Assembly: GCA_027186245.1 (NCBI GenBank)
Contig: CP114500.1
Coordinates: forward strand, 8,656,501-8,720,500
Direction: 5' to 3'
DNA: 64,000 nt
Source: Coriaria nepalensis
Lineage: Eukaryota; Streptophyta; Magnoliopsida; Cucurbitales; Coriariaceae
The position numbers were made by a program, and so were the translations under genes. This document shows positions 1 through 12,456 of this stretch, in pieces. Within the stretch, counting starts at the first letter, position 1. Each line of letters begins with the position of its first letter. The notes beneath the pieces are model-generated. The model was not told where the DNA came from, ran no database searches, and saw only the letters and a list, made by a program, of their open reading frames with translations.

Positions 1-1386
1 ATAATAGGAAAAATTCTTAGTTTCTCATAGTAGCAAGCTTTTATCCTTTCCTTTCCTTCTTTCTGTGACAGACTAAACTGGTAGACTGGTAGTGATTGTT
101 TTCTTGTCCTTGTCTCTTTCAGGGACTCCATTACTGGACTGCAAAACAAGAATAGAGATGTCCCAATTGAATTCATAGGAAGCACAACCAGAGAGAACTA
201 GATTGAATAATATGATAAAAGTTGGGATGGGTCCTACCACGTAGGATGACCCCACCATACTAAAAAGACCTACTGTCAACTTTAGAATGTGAGAAATTTA
301 CATGCTTAGGGAATCGAGGTGGTGCCACCAACAGGGTCCTAGTCAGTGGCCAAAAAAGGAGGATGTTTTGATATGTTTTTAGAGACAAAATGGGCTTAAA
401 AAGCAAAAAAATAATCCAATGAAAAGCGAGCTAGTCAAAGCTTTTTAAACTCATCATGCAGGGAGGGTAGCTAGAATTCCACGTGAAACAAAGTCATAGT
501 TTATGGTGAAAATATCTTTCCCAAAATGGTAAGGCTATTTCATGGTTTCTCCTTGCAGAATGTTTCTCCAAGCCCTAGGCATCACATAGATGCATTAACC
601 CACCACATGCACGTTGCTTGTTTCTTCTCCTCCTTCTCTAGATGAATGGAGAACAGAGATCAAAGAAAAAAAAAAGCTGTATCCTTGATCCAAGTGAGCT
701 AGTTATAAATAAACTATACAACTTCTTCATACTTCTGATACATGCATCTCGAGGTGCCTTTTTTGAGTTCTTCCAATTCAGGATCTGTGAGAAAAGGCCA
801 GCTGGCTATATCCGGGGGTGCTTTCCGGGCCGACCGCCCGTGTCACTGTAACTACCATTCGATTAATTAATTAATGTAGATATAATAGAGATTAGACGAG
901 ATCATTAGCAATAAGTGATGAGTTAAACAAATATTAATTAAGAAGTATAATGTTGATCTAATGGATTAGAACACGACACGGTAAATTAAACTCGTAGAGT
1001 TGAATGTTCGAGAATATAAACTCCCGAAAAGGACTTACAAAATTCACCAGCTGAAAGGGAATGTTCTAATGCTAATGTATCTAATATTGTTTATTTAGCT
1101 AGCTGTATAGTACTAATAATAATACTTAACTTATTAGAGAGAATCGATTTGCATTATAAGTTAAGGTTCATGATGTGGAAACTTGAGCCATTTTTGTAAA
1201 TTCATGAGCAAATTCTCTCTCTCTCTCTCTCTCTCTCTCTATTATAACTCTATCTAATGAGCAAATTCTTAATAAATAAATAAATTTATTTTATTAATCT
1301 CAATGCTCAACTCTTATTGGCTATTAAGATCTGCTTCTCAGCAGCAGCAGTAGTAGTCTACTCCTCCTCCTTCATCCTTGCTCAAA
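1..1386. other. Upstream region of the LAZY-like gene, no gene seen
   Basis: I see no convincing coding region here; the reading frames that exist lack family resemblance or splice structure. The stretch is AT-rich and carries a TC microsatellite. The last few hundred bases should contain the promoter and 5' leader of the LAZY/DRO1-like gene that starts at 1387. Confidence 0.6.
1214..1240. repeat. (TC)n microsatellite
   Basis: An uninterrupted TC dinucleotide run lies about 150 bases upstream of the LAZY-like start codon, in the probable promoter or 5' leader. CT-rich tracts are common near plant transcription starts. Confidence 0.9.
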
Positions 1387-2691
1387 ATGAAGGTATAGTT
1401 GTGTTTTCTTGAAGATCTAATATGTTAAATGAAAATCTTCTAATCTTTCGTCAATCATATGCAGTTCTTTGGTTGGATGCAAAGTAAACTTAACGGGAAG
1501 CAAGACACGAGCAAAAGATCATCACCAGCTACTACATTTCCAGTACCTCCTCGTAAGCATATTATATGTCATGTTTTGTTTTCTTGCATTTTCTCTGAAA
1601 CCAAACAGATGATATCAGCTTATCTGTTCTGTTCTTTTTTGCATGCAGATCATAATAAACAAGAGGCTCGTGAAGAGTTTAAGGACTGGCCACATGGATT
1701 GCTTGCAATTGGGACGTTTGGTAATAATCAAGATCAAGATCATCATCAGCTTCATTCTTCGGATCATGCTCAAAGCAGCAGCAGCGGAAATAACAATGAT
1801 ATTATAGAGCAGCAGGAAGAAGATAATAATAATAATAACTCTTCTGCTTCTTCTTCTCCTGACCAAGACATGTTAGATTTCGCCCCAGAAGAAGTTGGTA
1901 AACTACAGAAGGAGTTGACCAAGCTATTGTCGAAATCAAAGTCAAAGTCAAAATCCAAAAAAGCAGTGGAAAAGGAAGTTGAAGCAGATCTTCCATTGGA
2001 TAGATTCCTCAACTGCCCTTCAACGTTGGAAATTTCTAGAAGAATGAGCACTTCAATTCTCACTAGTATTGATCCAGACAATCATGCCCATCGTCATCAT
2101 CATCATGCAGAAGATGATGATGTTGATGATGATATCGAAAGAACAATCAGTATCATAATTGATAAATGCAAGCACATTTGCAGTGCTGCAGAAAAGAGAA
2201 ATAAATCAATCATAGGGAAGAAATCAATTTCATTTCTTCTTAAAAAGATTTTCGTTTGTTCCTCAGGATTTGCTTCTCCTCCTCCTCCTCCACCTCTTAG
2301 AGATTCTCTGCAAGAATCAAGAATGGAGAAGGTACGTATGTCAGTCATACATACATACACGCATGCATGCATGCATGCACACGTACATGATTACTTTATA
2401 TAATGTTTGTTTAATGGGTCCAGCTTTTGAGGACACTGCTGCACAAGAAGATGAATCCACAGCGATATTCGAGGGCATCATCGAAGAAGAAATTCATACA
2501 ACACAAGAACATGGAAGCAGATAATGTCAGAAATGAGGAAGAGGAAGAATCAGGGGAGAAAGCATGTAAATGGGACAAGACTGATTCTGAATGTAAGTAA
2601 AACTAAACTAACAACATCTGAATCAAATTTTAATTTATCTACTTATTTATTTTATTTGATTTTTATTGCAGTTATTGTTCTAGAGATTTAA
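1387..2691 (+). CDS. LAZY/DRO1 (IGT family) gravitropism protein
   Basis: Five coding exons: 1387-1392, 1465-1552, 1649-2331, 2424-2592 and 2672-2691, giving 321 residues. Exon 1 codes only Met-Lys, which completes the family's conserved start MKFFGWMQSKLNGK. The diagnostic IGT motif GLLAIGTFG lies at residues 47-55, preceded by WPH. The middle is low complexity (Asn, Ser, Lys-Ser, His and Asp runs) and variable, as is usual in the family. The last exon encodes FIVLEI, the C-terminal EAR-like/CCL motif of the DRO1/LZY2-4 type. In Arabidopsis and rice these proteins polarise to the lower side of gravity-sensing cells, recruit RLD proteins and redirect auxin transport, setting shoot and root angle. 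The C-terminal IVLEI argues for the DRO1/LZY clade rather than LAZY1. All phases close, and the gene looks intact. Confidence 0.9.
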
Positions 2692-2895
2692 ATCTGCCTC
2701 TGTGCTTCTACTAAACATGAAGATCAATGATTACAAGGTCCATATGAACCCTAATAATTATTACCCTTTTTTTTTTTCATTGGTTTTTTTTTTGGTGGAT
2801 CCGATAAAACCAATGTTATACTGTAACTAAGTTGTAAGGCAAAAAGGGATTTTCTGTAGTCTGTCCTGCTAAGCTTGGCATCTTCTACATTTTTC

Positions 2896-2926
<31 letters not shown>

Positions 2927-3548
2927 GCGTAAGTTGTTCCTTGTATAATATATGATGTTAGTGTTGATATAGAGAGCTTATATTCGGTAGATTTGCTGTA
3001 AAATTACTTTCCACATGTAAGAGTACTGAATAAGCCCATAAGAAAGGATTAAGTTAGGCCCAGATACTAAAAAAGGGAGTTAAAATTTAAAGGCCCACAG
3101 ATAATTATTTTTAACACGGGCCGTGATGTTTGAGGCCCATATTCAAGAAAAGCCCTAGAGTTTTATTCATTTTCCCTCTCAAAGAATTTTCCTTTTCCCA
3201 CGTTTTCTTGCATTTTCTTTTCTGTTTATCCGCCTTCTTTTTTCTTTTCTTTTTTTTTTCCGTTTTTCCTCTCCCAATTTCAATCTCACATCGTTCGATG
3301 CGACTGGATCCAAGTGCAGAGTACTTCTTCCATTTTGTCTGAGAATTGGACTAATTCAATCGACCAGCGAGAGAGAGAACCTTGAATCTCAATCTCTATA
3401 GTTTTTTTTTTTTTTTTTCTTGCTTGGATCTGCAAGCGAGAACTACCTCTCTTGTGAAAATTTCCAGCCGCCATTTCCATTGGATCGGTTTTTGATGGAG
3501 GTTTTATCGGCCTTTATCATATTTAGAAAATAAAGTTCAAGAATATCA
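2692..3548. other. Spacer between LAZY-like gene and LSM1
   Basis: This holds the 3' end of the LAZY-like transcript, long poly-T tracts (notably 2900-2926) and the LSM1 promoter and leader, with GGCCCA elements at 3057-3139 and pyrimidine-rich sequence around 3170-3420. No coding region was recognised. Confidence 0.6.
3057..3139 (+). promoter_or_regulatory. GGCCCA (site II-type) cluster upstream of LSM1
   Basis: Three copies of GGCCCA lie at 3057-3062, 3092-3097 and 3134-3139, about 410-490 bases upstream of the LSM1 start codon. GGCCCA/TGGGCC (site II) elements are known TCP-factor sites enriched in promoters of housekeeping, ribosomal and RNA-processing genes in plants. The motif positions are seen; the regulatory role is inferred. 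Confidence 0.45.
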
Positions 3549-5129
3549 ATGTCTCGGACCAGCCCGGAAGATGTCTACCTTTCTACTTCTCTTGCCAGCT
3601 ACCTCGAAAGTATGCATTCTCTCTCTGTTTCTTTCTCCACTTCTTTCTCTCTCTTCCCATGCATGTGTCTGTATTTACATGCTTCAATTTATGCCATGGG
3701 CTGCTAACAAAGCTTTTTCGAATGTTGATAATCTATTTTAAAGTTTGTGAATGGGTTATAACTTCTAGGTTCTAGGAGTTTGCAATTCGGCGCTGGATTT
3801 GTGTAATTGATGAGAAGATGTCTGGAATTTTAAAAGGAGTAGATGTTTGTTCAATTAACTTGCCTTTGACTGTGAATTGATAAAGATAATTTTAGAACTA
3901 CAAAAAGGGTGGTTTATATATACATATAGTTTGCATAGCTTAGTTGCAGACTGCTACACTAAAGAAAGAAAATTGTTTAATTTGAAGTGACAGTTGCATG
4001 ATAAATTAAGATAATGAGAACTCAAGAATGCTGTAGGCATATGTGTCAATTTGGCTTTAAAATCAGTCTAAATGATTCTTTTGCTTATTCGATGGCTTGT
4101 TTATGGGTTTAATTATTTTGTTGGTCTAATGTTAAAATATCATGCGGCAGAGAAACTTCTTGTTCTGCTTCGAGATGGTCGAAAGCTTTTGGGGATACTA
4201 CGATCTTTTGATCAATTTGGTATAGTTACACATATTCCTTCGATTCCCATATGATGGAACATGTTATTATATAATTGTAATGAGTTTTTAGAGTAAAATG
4301 TTCCATTTGGGTGCAGCCAATGCTGTTATTGAGGGTGCATGTGAAAGGATAATTGTGGGTGATCTTTATTGTGACATCCCTTTGGGCCTATATGTGATTC
4401 GTGGCGAGAATGTTGTTTTAATTGGCGAGCTGGTATGAACATGAGGGGTGCTATTTTTCCCTTCATACTATATGTCCATGTTATCTCTTATGATTGATTT
4501 GTTATGTTCCAAATTTGTAGGATTTGGAGAAGGAGGAACTTCCCCCACGTATGACTCATGTTTCAGTAGCAGACATTAAAGTGGTAAGGAATTTCAATCA
4601 TCACTGCCCTTACCTCTTTTCACGCTATTACCTATATTTGAGTTTTCTCCTGAAATAAGTAGTAAGACTAAGAAAACTAACTAGGACATGTGATAAGTAA
4701 TAAGACTAAGAAAACTAACTAGATCATGGATAGATGAGAATATGGAATGTGTGCATGTATGTATATATATATACATACATATGATTACAAAGTACCTTGG
4801 AACTAGAGTTACCACACTATCAGAGGAAGCAGATCGCTATTGACAATTCTGAACCTCTGCAGAATACATGCACTCACTTAGATATATAGATCATCGACGA
4901 ATCCTTACAGCCCCGAATCAAAGGCAACGATGCAAACAGGCTCAAACTTATTTGCCAGATTTTTGACAGTTCCTTGCCCTTTTTCAAGCTTATTGAGTGT
5001 TGTTTCTAACATGAACACCTACATAACTTAGTCTTATTTGTATTTGTACAGGTTCAGAAAGCAGAAAGGGAGTCCATGGATCTGAAAGGCACCATGAGGA
5101 AGAGATTGGAGTTCCTCGATCTCGATTAA
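3549..5129 (+). CDS. LSM1: Sm-like protein LSM1
   Basis: Five exons: 3549-3609, 4151-4219, 4317-4432, 4521-4583 and 5052-5129, giving 128 residues, the usual LSM1 size. The Sm1 motif is read in KKLLVLLRDGRKLLGILRSF and the Sm2 motif in LYVIRGENVVLIGEL. The C-terminal tail LKGTMRKRLEFLDLD is characteristic of plant LSM1. LSM1 is the specific subunit of the cytoplasmic LSM1-7 ring, which binds oligoadenylated mRNA 3' ends with PAT1 and promotes decapping and 5'-3' decay in P-bodies. The start is the only in-frame Met at the right distance (MSRTSPEDVYLSTSLASYLE). All splice sites are GT-AG, all phases close and no damage is seen. Confidence 0.95.
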
Positions 5130-5875
5130 ATATGATCTTTCCAAACCTTCTCTCACGCCCCATCCCGCCCGCCCGCAAATATTAAAGCAGGCTCTGGTTC
5201 GGTTTCAGTTTCATTTTTCCTTATTCCTTCCTAATTTATGTTACTGGCGTAGGGATATGGATTCATGGAATATGGCAAGTTAAATTGTAATCTCCGTTTT
5301 CCTTTTTTACTTCTTCCATGTTGTAAATTTTGTTTGAAAGAGAGATGAATTGATTTTATAGTTATATTTTGTGGATCTAAATAGTGATAAATTGATGTCT
5401 AATTCCAATTTCAAGCTCAAGAAAAGTTAAATGCAGAGAGTAAGCAAATCCACGTTGCCTCTCTTACAAGCAACAGATTTTATAGGACGCCGACATTCAG
5501 ACAGCAGAGCATTGACTTCTCTATCTTTCATTACGAATTTACATGTAAGAATATCGTTTTCACGAAGCTGGAATTTAAATAAAGGAAATGATCAGGCACA
5601 TCCGTTTCCACCTACGCTCGTGTAGTTTTCCTACTTTGACCACAAAAGTCGTCCATTCTGTTCGCACTCACCGTGAAATCACACTACTGTAATCCAATCA
5701 GTCATTTTCGTTTTTGTTTTTTACTTTGAGCTCAGCTAGAACTTAATGGTAGTCTCTCTTTTTCTCTCTGAGACACGAAGAAGTTTTTGCAGATCCAAAA
5801 CTATCTCAGTTGTTCTCTTGGATCTTCTAGCACTGAGCTAGGGTTTCAGGCTTTGCTTTGCGAGCTTGGAGAGAA
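5130..5875. other. Intergenic: LSM1 3' UTR and promoter of 7TM gene
   Basis: This contains the LSM1 3' untranslated region and the upstream region of the seven-transmembrane gene. No further gene was recognised. Confidence 0.6.
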
Positions 5876-8704
5876 ATGTCAATGTCTCGGATCTCGAGTT
5901 CGCTCTCAATTTCATTATCTCTGTTGCTATGCGTGTGGTCCTTGTGCATTGAAGCTTCAGTCCACGAGTATCGTGGAGAAAGTTTCGTTACCAAAGGCAA
6001 TGCCTACGTCGTCCATGGCGGTAGTGAAGGAATTTACTCTTCTCTCATTAATTTTAATGACTCTGCAGGCTCTTCCAACGGCGACTCTTATATACGGTAC
6101 CGAATTTGGTTCGCTCTTTTATAATTTATTATCGTCTGTGAGTGATTCTAGGAGTGATTTTGATGATTCTTTTATGTGCATTTTACTGGATTCATATACG
6201 TGCTCGGTTTCCAAACTCGAATTTATGCTCGGTGATTCTGTTTCTTCTGGTTGGCTGTTTACAGTGATAATTTGTCAAGATCTGATGGGAGATGAGTATT
6301 TTATATTATGAGTAAGAGTCCTTTTCTTTTTTTAATGTATTTGTGCTTAAATTGCAAGTTGGAAATGTGGTGGAAATCATTTGATGAACAACCAGAAAAC
6401 AAGGATGATTAGTTCCATTAGGGAAAATCTTAATGGTGCTAAGTCTCTAATTGATTTCATCCAATAAGGAGAGCATACTGTGAGGAATTGAAGATTTGAT
6501 GTCATGGTCAACATCTATGCACTGAATGTAAACTGATGAATGAATGTCAAATGTGATTGTGGAAAACAAAGCTGTTTTTGATGTGTAATTGTAGGACTTG
6601 GCAAGGCCCAAAAATATAGGTAATATGTATAATGTACAAAATGTCGCGACACTTATGTTTCCACCAGTAGGTAGGTCTAGAAAGCAGGTGTATAAGTGAA
6701 CTCTCCGATACATTCATGAAGTTTTTTTTCTTCGTTGACTGTATCAGTAGCTTGCTCTGTGGAATAGTATTTTGTTCTAGCTTTCTGTGTTTGGGGAAAT
6801 AATCATTACCTTACCATTTTGTTTTATCTTTCTGTGTTTGGGGGAATATTATTACCTAATCCATTATCTAACTGTTATCCAGCTTTGAAAAAGTAACGTT
6901 CCGAAGACCCAAGGATTCAGCTAACTTCAGCTCCGGCATGCTCCACGCTATTCTTTTCGAGGTAGAGGATAGAGACACAATAGGAGGTTCAGCCTATGGG
7001 GGTCAAAGAGCAGTCTGTTGTACAGCGGATCTTGCTAAACTGGGTGTGTGTTTAGAAGGAGCAGTCATTCACCGTCCCTCCTCAGGGAATTCTGGTTGGC
7101 CTCGAGTATTTGGAGTTTCCTTTGATGTGGATGAGCAAGTTGCAAAATTACCATCATTATCAATACAAGTTACTGAAACTGGGATGTATAACTTGTATTT
7201 TATTCATTGTGATCCAAGGCTTCAAGACGTGGTGGTAGAGGGGAAAACTATATGGAAAAATCCCACAGGATACTTACCTGGTAGGATGGCACCACTTATG
7301 AATTTCTATGGTTTCATGTCTCTTTCTTTTGTGATACTTGGAATCTTTTGGTTCTCTCAGTATGCAAAATTCTGGAGGGAAGTTCTTCAGTTGCAGAATT
7401 GCATAACGCTAGTGATAACACTAGGCATGCTTGAGATGACTCTTTGGTACTTTGAGTATGCTGAATTCAATGAGACAGGAATAAGGCCAACTGGGATTAC
7501 TATGTGGGCAGTCACATTTGGGACTGTCAAACGTACTGTTGCACGCTTGATAATTTTGATGGTTTCAATGGGCTATGGTGTTGTTAGACCTACACTGGGT
7601 GGCTTAACATCAAAGGTGGTTCTACTTGGATTTACCTTCTTTCTGGCATGTGAAGTTCTTGAGTTGGTCGAAAACGTTGGTGCAGTCAGTGACCTTTCAG
7701 GAAAGGCCAGACTCTTCTTGGTCCTTCCTGTGGCAAGCTTGGATGCTTTCTTCATTGTATGGATATTTACCTCTCTCTCTGCCACTTTAAACAAGCTTCA
7801 GGTACTTGACTTGCATTCATATGGATGATTCATCTTTTTGCTAAGTAGCTCTATCTCTCCATGGTCTGAGGAAAATTTTATTCTCCCCTCTCTTAGGCCT
7901 TAGTATACACGTGTGTGTATATTATTCAACTGGGTCATAAGAAGCAGAGCATGCTAATATCTTTTTGGATTATAATTTAAGGTCTACGAGGTGCTTCTAG
8001 CTGATGCAAATTTCACTTCGCATTATCTGTGACAGGCCAGACGGATGATGGTTAAATTGGATATATACAGAAAGTTCACTAATGCTTTGGCAGTAGCTGT
8101 CATCATATCTGTGGGTTGGATATGCTATGAGGTACACTCAGAAACTGGTATAGATATGTTAAGGATATTCATATTCATCATCTTGTCTAGGGTTCTAAGG
8201 ATTCGCCCTTTTTCACAATTATTTACTTGCAGCTTTATTTCAAAGCGAACGACATTTACAATGAGCATTGGCAAAATGCCTGGATTATCCCTGCCTTCTG
8301 GCAAGTCTTTTCTTTCTCTCTCCTATGTGTTATATGTGCTCTTTGGGCACCGTCTTCAAACTCAACGAGGTAAAGTATCTGACTTCTGCTACTTAAGTCT
8401 TTTTTTATCCTTTTATCAACCTAGATAGATAGTTCATGGCTTCATGCATTATTCTGAAAAGCAATTTTTGGGTGATTACAAATTATGTAATCTATTTCTC
8501 CCTCCCCCTCTTCCCAAATTCAGATATGCATACTCGGAAGATGCAAATGAAGGGTTTGACAAGGATGATACCAATCTAACGCTCATAAAGCCGTCTCAAT
8601 TGCCAATGCCGTCAAAGGACAGTCGAAGTGCGGCAGAAGTTATACCAGTAATAAGCAGTGACAACTTGTCTAATGGCGATTTGGAGGAAGACAAAACAGA
8701 ATAA
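5876..8704 (+). CDS. GOST-type (lung 7TM receptor-like) membrane protein
   Basis: Five exons: 5876-6096, 6883-7801, 8036-8131, 8233-8369 and 8524-8704, giving 517 residues. Residues about 1-28 form a hydrophobic signal peptide, followed by SVHEYRGESF, a luminal/extracellular domain of roughly 190 residues with paired cysteines (AVCCTADLAKLGVCL), then seven hydrophobic spans from GFMSLSFVILGIFWF to FSFSLLCVICALWAP, and a charged C-terminal tail. This is the plant 'lung seven transmembrane receptor'/candidate GPCR family related to TMEM87/GOST proteins, thought to act in Golgi-endosome trafficking; ligands are not established. The start at 5876 puts the signal peptide directly at the N terminus. 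It converges on EXO70 downstream. At1g72480 in Arabidopsis is, from memory, the positional counterpart. Confidence 0.88.
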
Positions 8705-9560
8705 GCTTGAAATCGAGGTCAAACCTTTTATTTTTTTTTAATATCAATGTAATATTTGTTGTGAACTAGCAAATATCATTTACGTCACTTTGTTAGATCT
8801 TTCTCCTCTCTTTCTTTCTTTTGGTGTTTGCTGAATTGAATATTTTAGATGAAACACGATTGGGAATTGTAATAAATGTAATTTTGGTTATCTGCTTTTC
8901 TTATGCAGAAATGACTGAATTGCTCGCGAATCAAATGGGAAAAAGGTTGACCTTTTTTAGACTTGCATATATCAGACACAGCGAAAAAGTACAACATATA
9001 CATTCATAATAAATGAACATAAATAATACATTACTTATCAAAAGCTTTTTTCCAAAGCAAATTTGCAACACATTTTGTGTTAGCTTGTTTAAAATTACAG
9101 CATCCGATACATATTCCATCTTAAAGGACGTTGAAAAAACCAAAAAGGGATTACAAGTTGGCATCTGAAAATTCTGGAAAAATCTTAAAACAGTAGTAGA
9201 CCAGTTTCATAACCTTAAAAATAACTAAAAAGGAAGAAGGAAAAAACACACACGCAAGAACAAATCCATAATAAAACAAAATGAACCCCAAATCTAGAAC
9301 CTTGATGACAGAACAAATAACATTTTTGCTTACATGGCAGAAGCAGATTCAGGTTTAAAGAATCTTGTGCTTTCTTTGAAGAACTCTTTACCCTCCTTTC
9401 CATCTGATATTCTAGCAGTGCACCTTCTTTTGAAAGAGTTTACAGAGCAGAAGAAACTAGAAAGTATCCCTCCCTCCCTCCGCCCCCCCTTTCACCTAAA
9501 TTAATTTTCACCAAAAATTGAAAGAATTCGAGTACTTGTTTAGAACTTTGATTGGTTATC
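8705..9560. other. Convergent 3' spacer
   Basis: This lies between the 3' ends of the seven-transmembrane gene (+) and EXO70 (-), presumably both 3' untranslated regions plus spacer. No coding region was recognised. Confidence 0.6.
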
Positions 9561-11390
9561 TCACTGAGATCTCCTCCTTAATAGCAGTGAAGCAGAGTGA
9601 CCCTCGAAGAAATCCGAGACCGCATTCTCTAAATCCTCAATGGAGTACTTGATGAAACTTTCTGGGTGCTTCCCACTCTCTATTTGAAGTCTAAACCTCC
9701 CTAGAAACGACCTATAAGCCGGAATCAACTTTTCGGCTATAGATATGCGTAGCTCCTCTCTAAGCTGAAAATCCGGAACCAACCAAGCCGATTGAGTCCT
9801 ATGAACCTCCTCAAACACACCATTAAAGGCCTTAAACCTCTCTCTCAAAACACTCTTTGAGACTCCAGAAGAGAAACTCCCACTCACATGTAAACCTTCT
9901 TCTCTTAAGCAATTCAATACTCTGACCCAAGTCCCTCTCTGGTAGCTAGTCGCTGCCTGACGATATTTGCCGGTGAGCTTCCTCAAATAATTGTCTCCTA
10001 TCATATCTCGCATTTCAGGCGACCCTTTTACCTTATAAACAATGTAGTGAACATTGTTCATGATGAACAGTTGGGTTAAGGAACTATCTTTGTAGTGCTT
10101 AGACTTACCTTCTAAACTGTGTAGCAAAATGGCTATGATCCAGATGAAATGGAGTTCTAATGGTGTTTTATCTTCTGCCTCTGGAATCTCCGATTCCGGG
10201 GTTGAGAGATCAGCTGAGTTCCTGAACCCGGCTGATGGCTTTGAGACTATGAGCTCGAATAAGGTCTGTTTGTATTCACACATAAGACTGATGTAGTTCA
10301 TTACGTACTTGGTCATGGGATGAATTGTTCCATTTGCCGGGACCAATGAGGATTCGGAAAGCACAGCGTTCTCAAATTCTGATAAAATCCCCCTAACAGC
10401 CTCTGCTAATCTCGAAACGATCTCGGCCCCTTGAACTCGGATCGATTCAGCTGATTTCGAGTCGAATACGGCGTCTATATCAGCTGTCATGTCCATTAAC
10501 GCATCATGTAGTTCTAAAATCTTGAAAAGTTTTTCAGGTGATCTACGACTTATACTGATCGCTTCCGCGAAGTTAAATAGCTGAATTGCTGGACCTTTAA
10601 CGGTTTCCATGAAACAAGCGTCGTCTATGGCGGTGCCTATTCCGTAGAAAATTTGTTCGCAGAGCTTCTTCTCGCTCGCGAATAAAATCCTGATACAAAC
10701 TTGTGCAGCCCTAATCCACCGTTTGATCTTCGTTTCCAGCTCCCCCCACTCGAGCCTCTGAATATCTCCGATGCTTAATTTCTCGACTCCAAGCCTGCGG
10801 AAGCTTGAATCGAAGTTGGACTTTCTGACACTGCCGTAGACTTGGATGCACTCGCGCAAATATCCAGCTGAAATCATTCTCTCTGCGATACTTCTGAGAT
10901 CGGCGATCGCATCGGAAGGTATCAGATCGATCTCCCGGATGCTGCTCGTTGATCGGTAGCTTGATCGGCCACTTGACCTGTAACTTGGACTACCGATGCA
11001 ACTTAGCTGATCGTCTTCCTTACCGATCGCAGCGGATTCGTCTTCATTTTCATCTTCGGATACTCCTTCGAGATTGGAAGACGAGTGAGTAGAGGAGGTC
11101 GGATCAAGCAGCGACTCAGCTTCGATCGGATTGGTGTGAGTAATGAGAATAGTCCGAAACTCATCTTCCAACCGAGCCATGGCGATATGCAGAGTGGTGT
11201 TGACTCTGGCCTGATTGTCGGATACAGAAACGGATGACATAGAGCGTTGGATTTCATCCACGGCCTGTAAGTAGCGATCGACTTCCTCCCTGTCACCTTT
11301 GAAGATCATCCTCTCCCTAGCTTCCTCCGACGCCGTCGAATCCCACCGTAATATGATCTCAGTAGCCTCAGGCGGAATAAAGGGCTCCAT
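9561..11390 (-). CDS. Exocyst subunit EXO70, probable D-group
   Basis: A single-exon gene of 609 residues, matching the intronless structure and usual length of most plant EXO70 genes. Residues about 1-120 contain the N-terminal helical segment (EEVDRYLQAVDEIQRSM, ARLEDEFRTIL), then a Ser/acidic linker, IDLIPSDAIADLRSIAERM, and from about residue 215 the Pfam EXO70 helical rod (GELETKIKRWIRAAQVCIRI, ending VSDFFEGHSASLLLRRRSQ). EXO70 tethers secretory vesicles to the plasma membrane through phosphoinositide binding. The expanded plant paralogs also act in autophagy and immunity; D-group members are reported to carry ATG8-interacting motifs and to target cytokinin-signalling regulators. The D assignment rests on sequence memory and on its neighbours (At3g14090 and At1g72470 in Arabidopsis), so it is less certain than the family. 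Confidence 0.9.
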   Translation of the reverse strand: MEPFIPPEATEIILRWDSTASEEARERMIFKGDREEVDRYLQAVDEIQRSMSSVSVSDNQARVNTTLHIAMARLEDEFRTILITHTNPIEAESLLDPTSSTHSSSNLEGVSEDENEDESAAIGKEDDQLSCIGSPSYRSSGRSSYRSTSSIREIDLIPSDAIADLRSIAERMISAGYLRECIQVYGSVRKSNFDSSFRRLGVEKLSIGDIQRLEWGELETKIKRWIRAAQVCIRILFASEKKLCEQIFYGIGTAIDDACFMETVKGPAIQLFNFAEAISISRRSPEKLFKILELHDALMDMTADIDAVFDSKSAESIRVQGAEIVSRLAEAVRGILSEFENAVLSESSLVPANGTIHPMTKYVMNYISLMCEYKQTLFELIVSKPSAGFRNSADLSTPESEIPEAEDKTPLELHFIWIIAILLHSLEGKSKHYKDSSLTQLFIMNNVHYIVYKVKGSPEMRDMIGDNYLRKLTGKYRQAATSYQRGTWVRVLNCLREEGLHVSGSFSSGVSKSVLRERFKAFNGVFEEVHRTQSAWLVPDFQLREELRISIAEKLIPAYRSFLGRFRLQIESGKHPESFIKYSIEDLENAVSDFFEGHSASLLLRRRSQ

Positions 11391-12018
11391 TTAAAATCCA
11401 CAGAAGAAAAACAAAAGAAAGTTGAATTCCCTGATCGACAGATATATGAAAGATGAGTCAGGAGATACGTTGAGAAACAGACTATGTAGGGTATGTAACG
11501 TATGTTCGTGACCGCGGCGACGGCAGAAGCAGCGGCGGTGAAGGTAAACAACCCTATCCTTGATGAAAGAGTGGTTTACTGATTGATTACTTGATCTGTT
11601 TGTGCTCTCTTGAAAGAGCTCTTGCTAGAAAGGCAGCTGAGTGATGATTGGTCTATTCTCTTCGTTTCCCACTTTTCTTTATATTTTATTTTATTCATTT
11701 ATTTAGTAAATAAATTCATTTTCCGTGGAAATTTAAAAGAAATGGGATGAAATCTGAGGGAGGGAAAAATGTAATATTTATTTATTTTTCTCCTTTTTTT
11801 TTGTTTTTTTTTTTTTTTGACGTTTCATTTGACTCTTTTTATGTAATAATTATTAGCATATAATATATATGAAGTTTGTAATAAATTGAGTATATATTTA
11901 TTTAATTTAAAAAAAAATAAAAAAATTTATTGCTTTCTAGAAGGTGGGGTAAGACTTATGAGCTGTGAGTGCGACTCTAATCATCTAATTAATAATCAGC
12001 AATCAGGAAACAAAAAAG

Positions 12019-12050
<32 letters not shown>

Positions 12051-12388
12051 TTAAATTTTACATTCTTATTATAGTATCTTTCGATATTGGAGTGAAAGAG
12101 TGAATGGGCCGTTAAAGTGTTGGGATGGGTTTAATGGATCTATCTGCACCGGCCCAGAACCAATCTGTTTATTTTATTAATATTTAAGAGGTATTGCGCT
12201 GGCTGTACCGTCTGTCATGCACAAATAATTAGCAATAAACTATGTTGCCTCGCCCCAGACATTAAACCCCTTAAATAGGCTGATTAATTTTTATTAATCA
12301 TTTTAATTAGCAGATTTAAAGACACATACTGCCAAAATAGGCTGCCATTCACGAATCACGTGCATGCATGCCGCCACATGATTCTACG

Positions 12389-12456
12389 TTTATTTATATT
12401 TATATTTATATTTATATTTATATTTATATTTATATTTATATTTATATTTATATTTA
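12389..12456. repeat. (TTTATA)n microsatellite
   Basis: About eleven uninterrupted copies of the hexanucleotide TTTATA occur in the EXO70-JAZ intergenic space. Confidence 0.9.

Noticed and set aside
642..851. 69-codon open frame near the left edge
   Set aside because: It contains a poly-Lys run from an A-rich tract, has no family resemblance and no splice or promoter context.
1615..2372. Several open frames opposite or overlapping LAZY-like exon 3
   Set aside because: They are shadows of low-complexity codon runs in the real exon.
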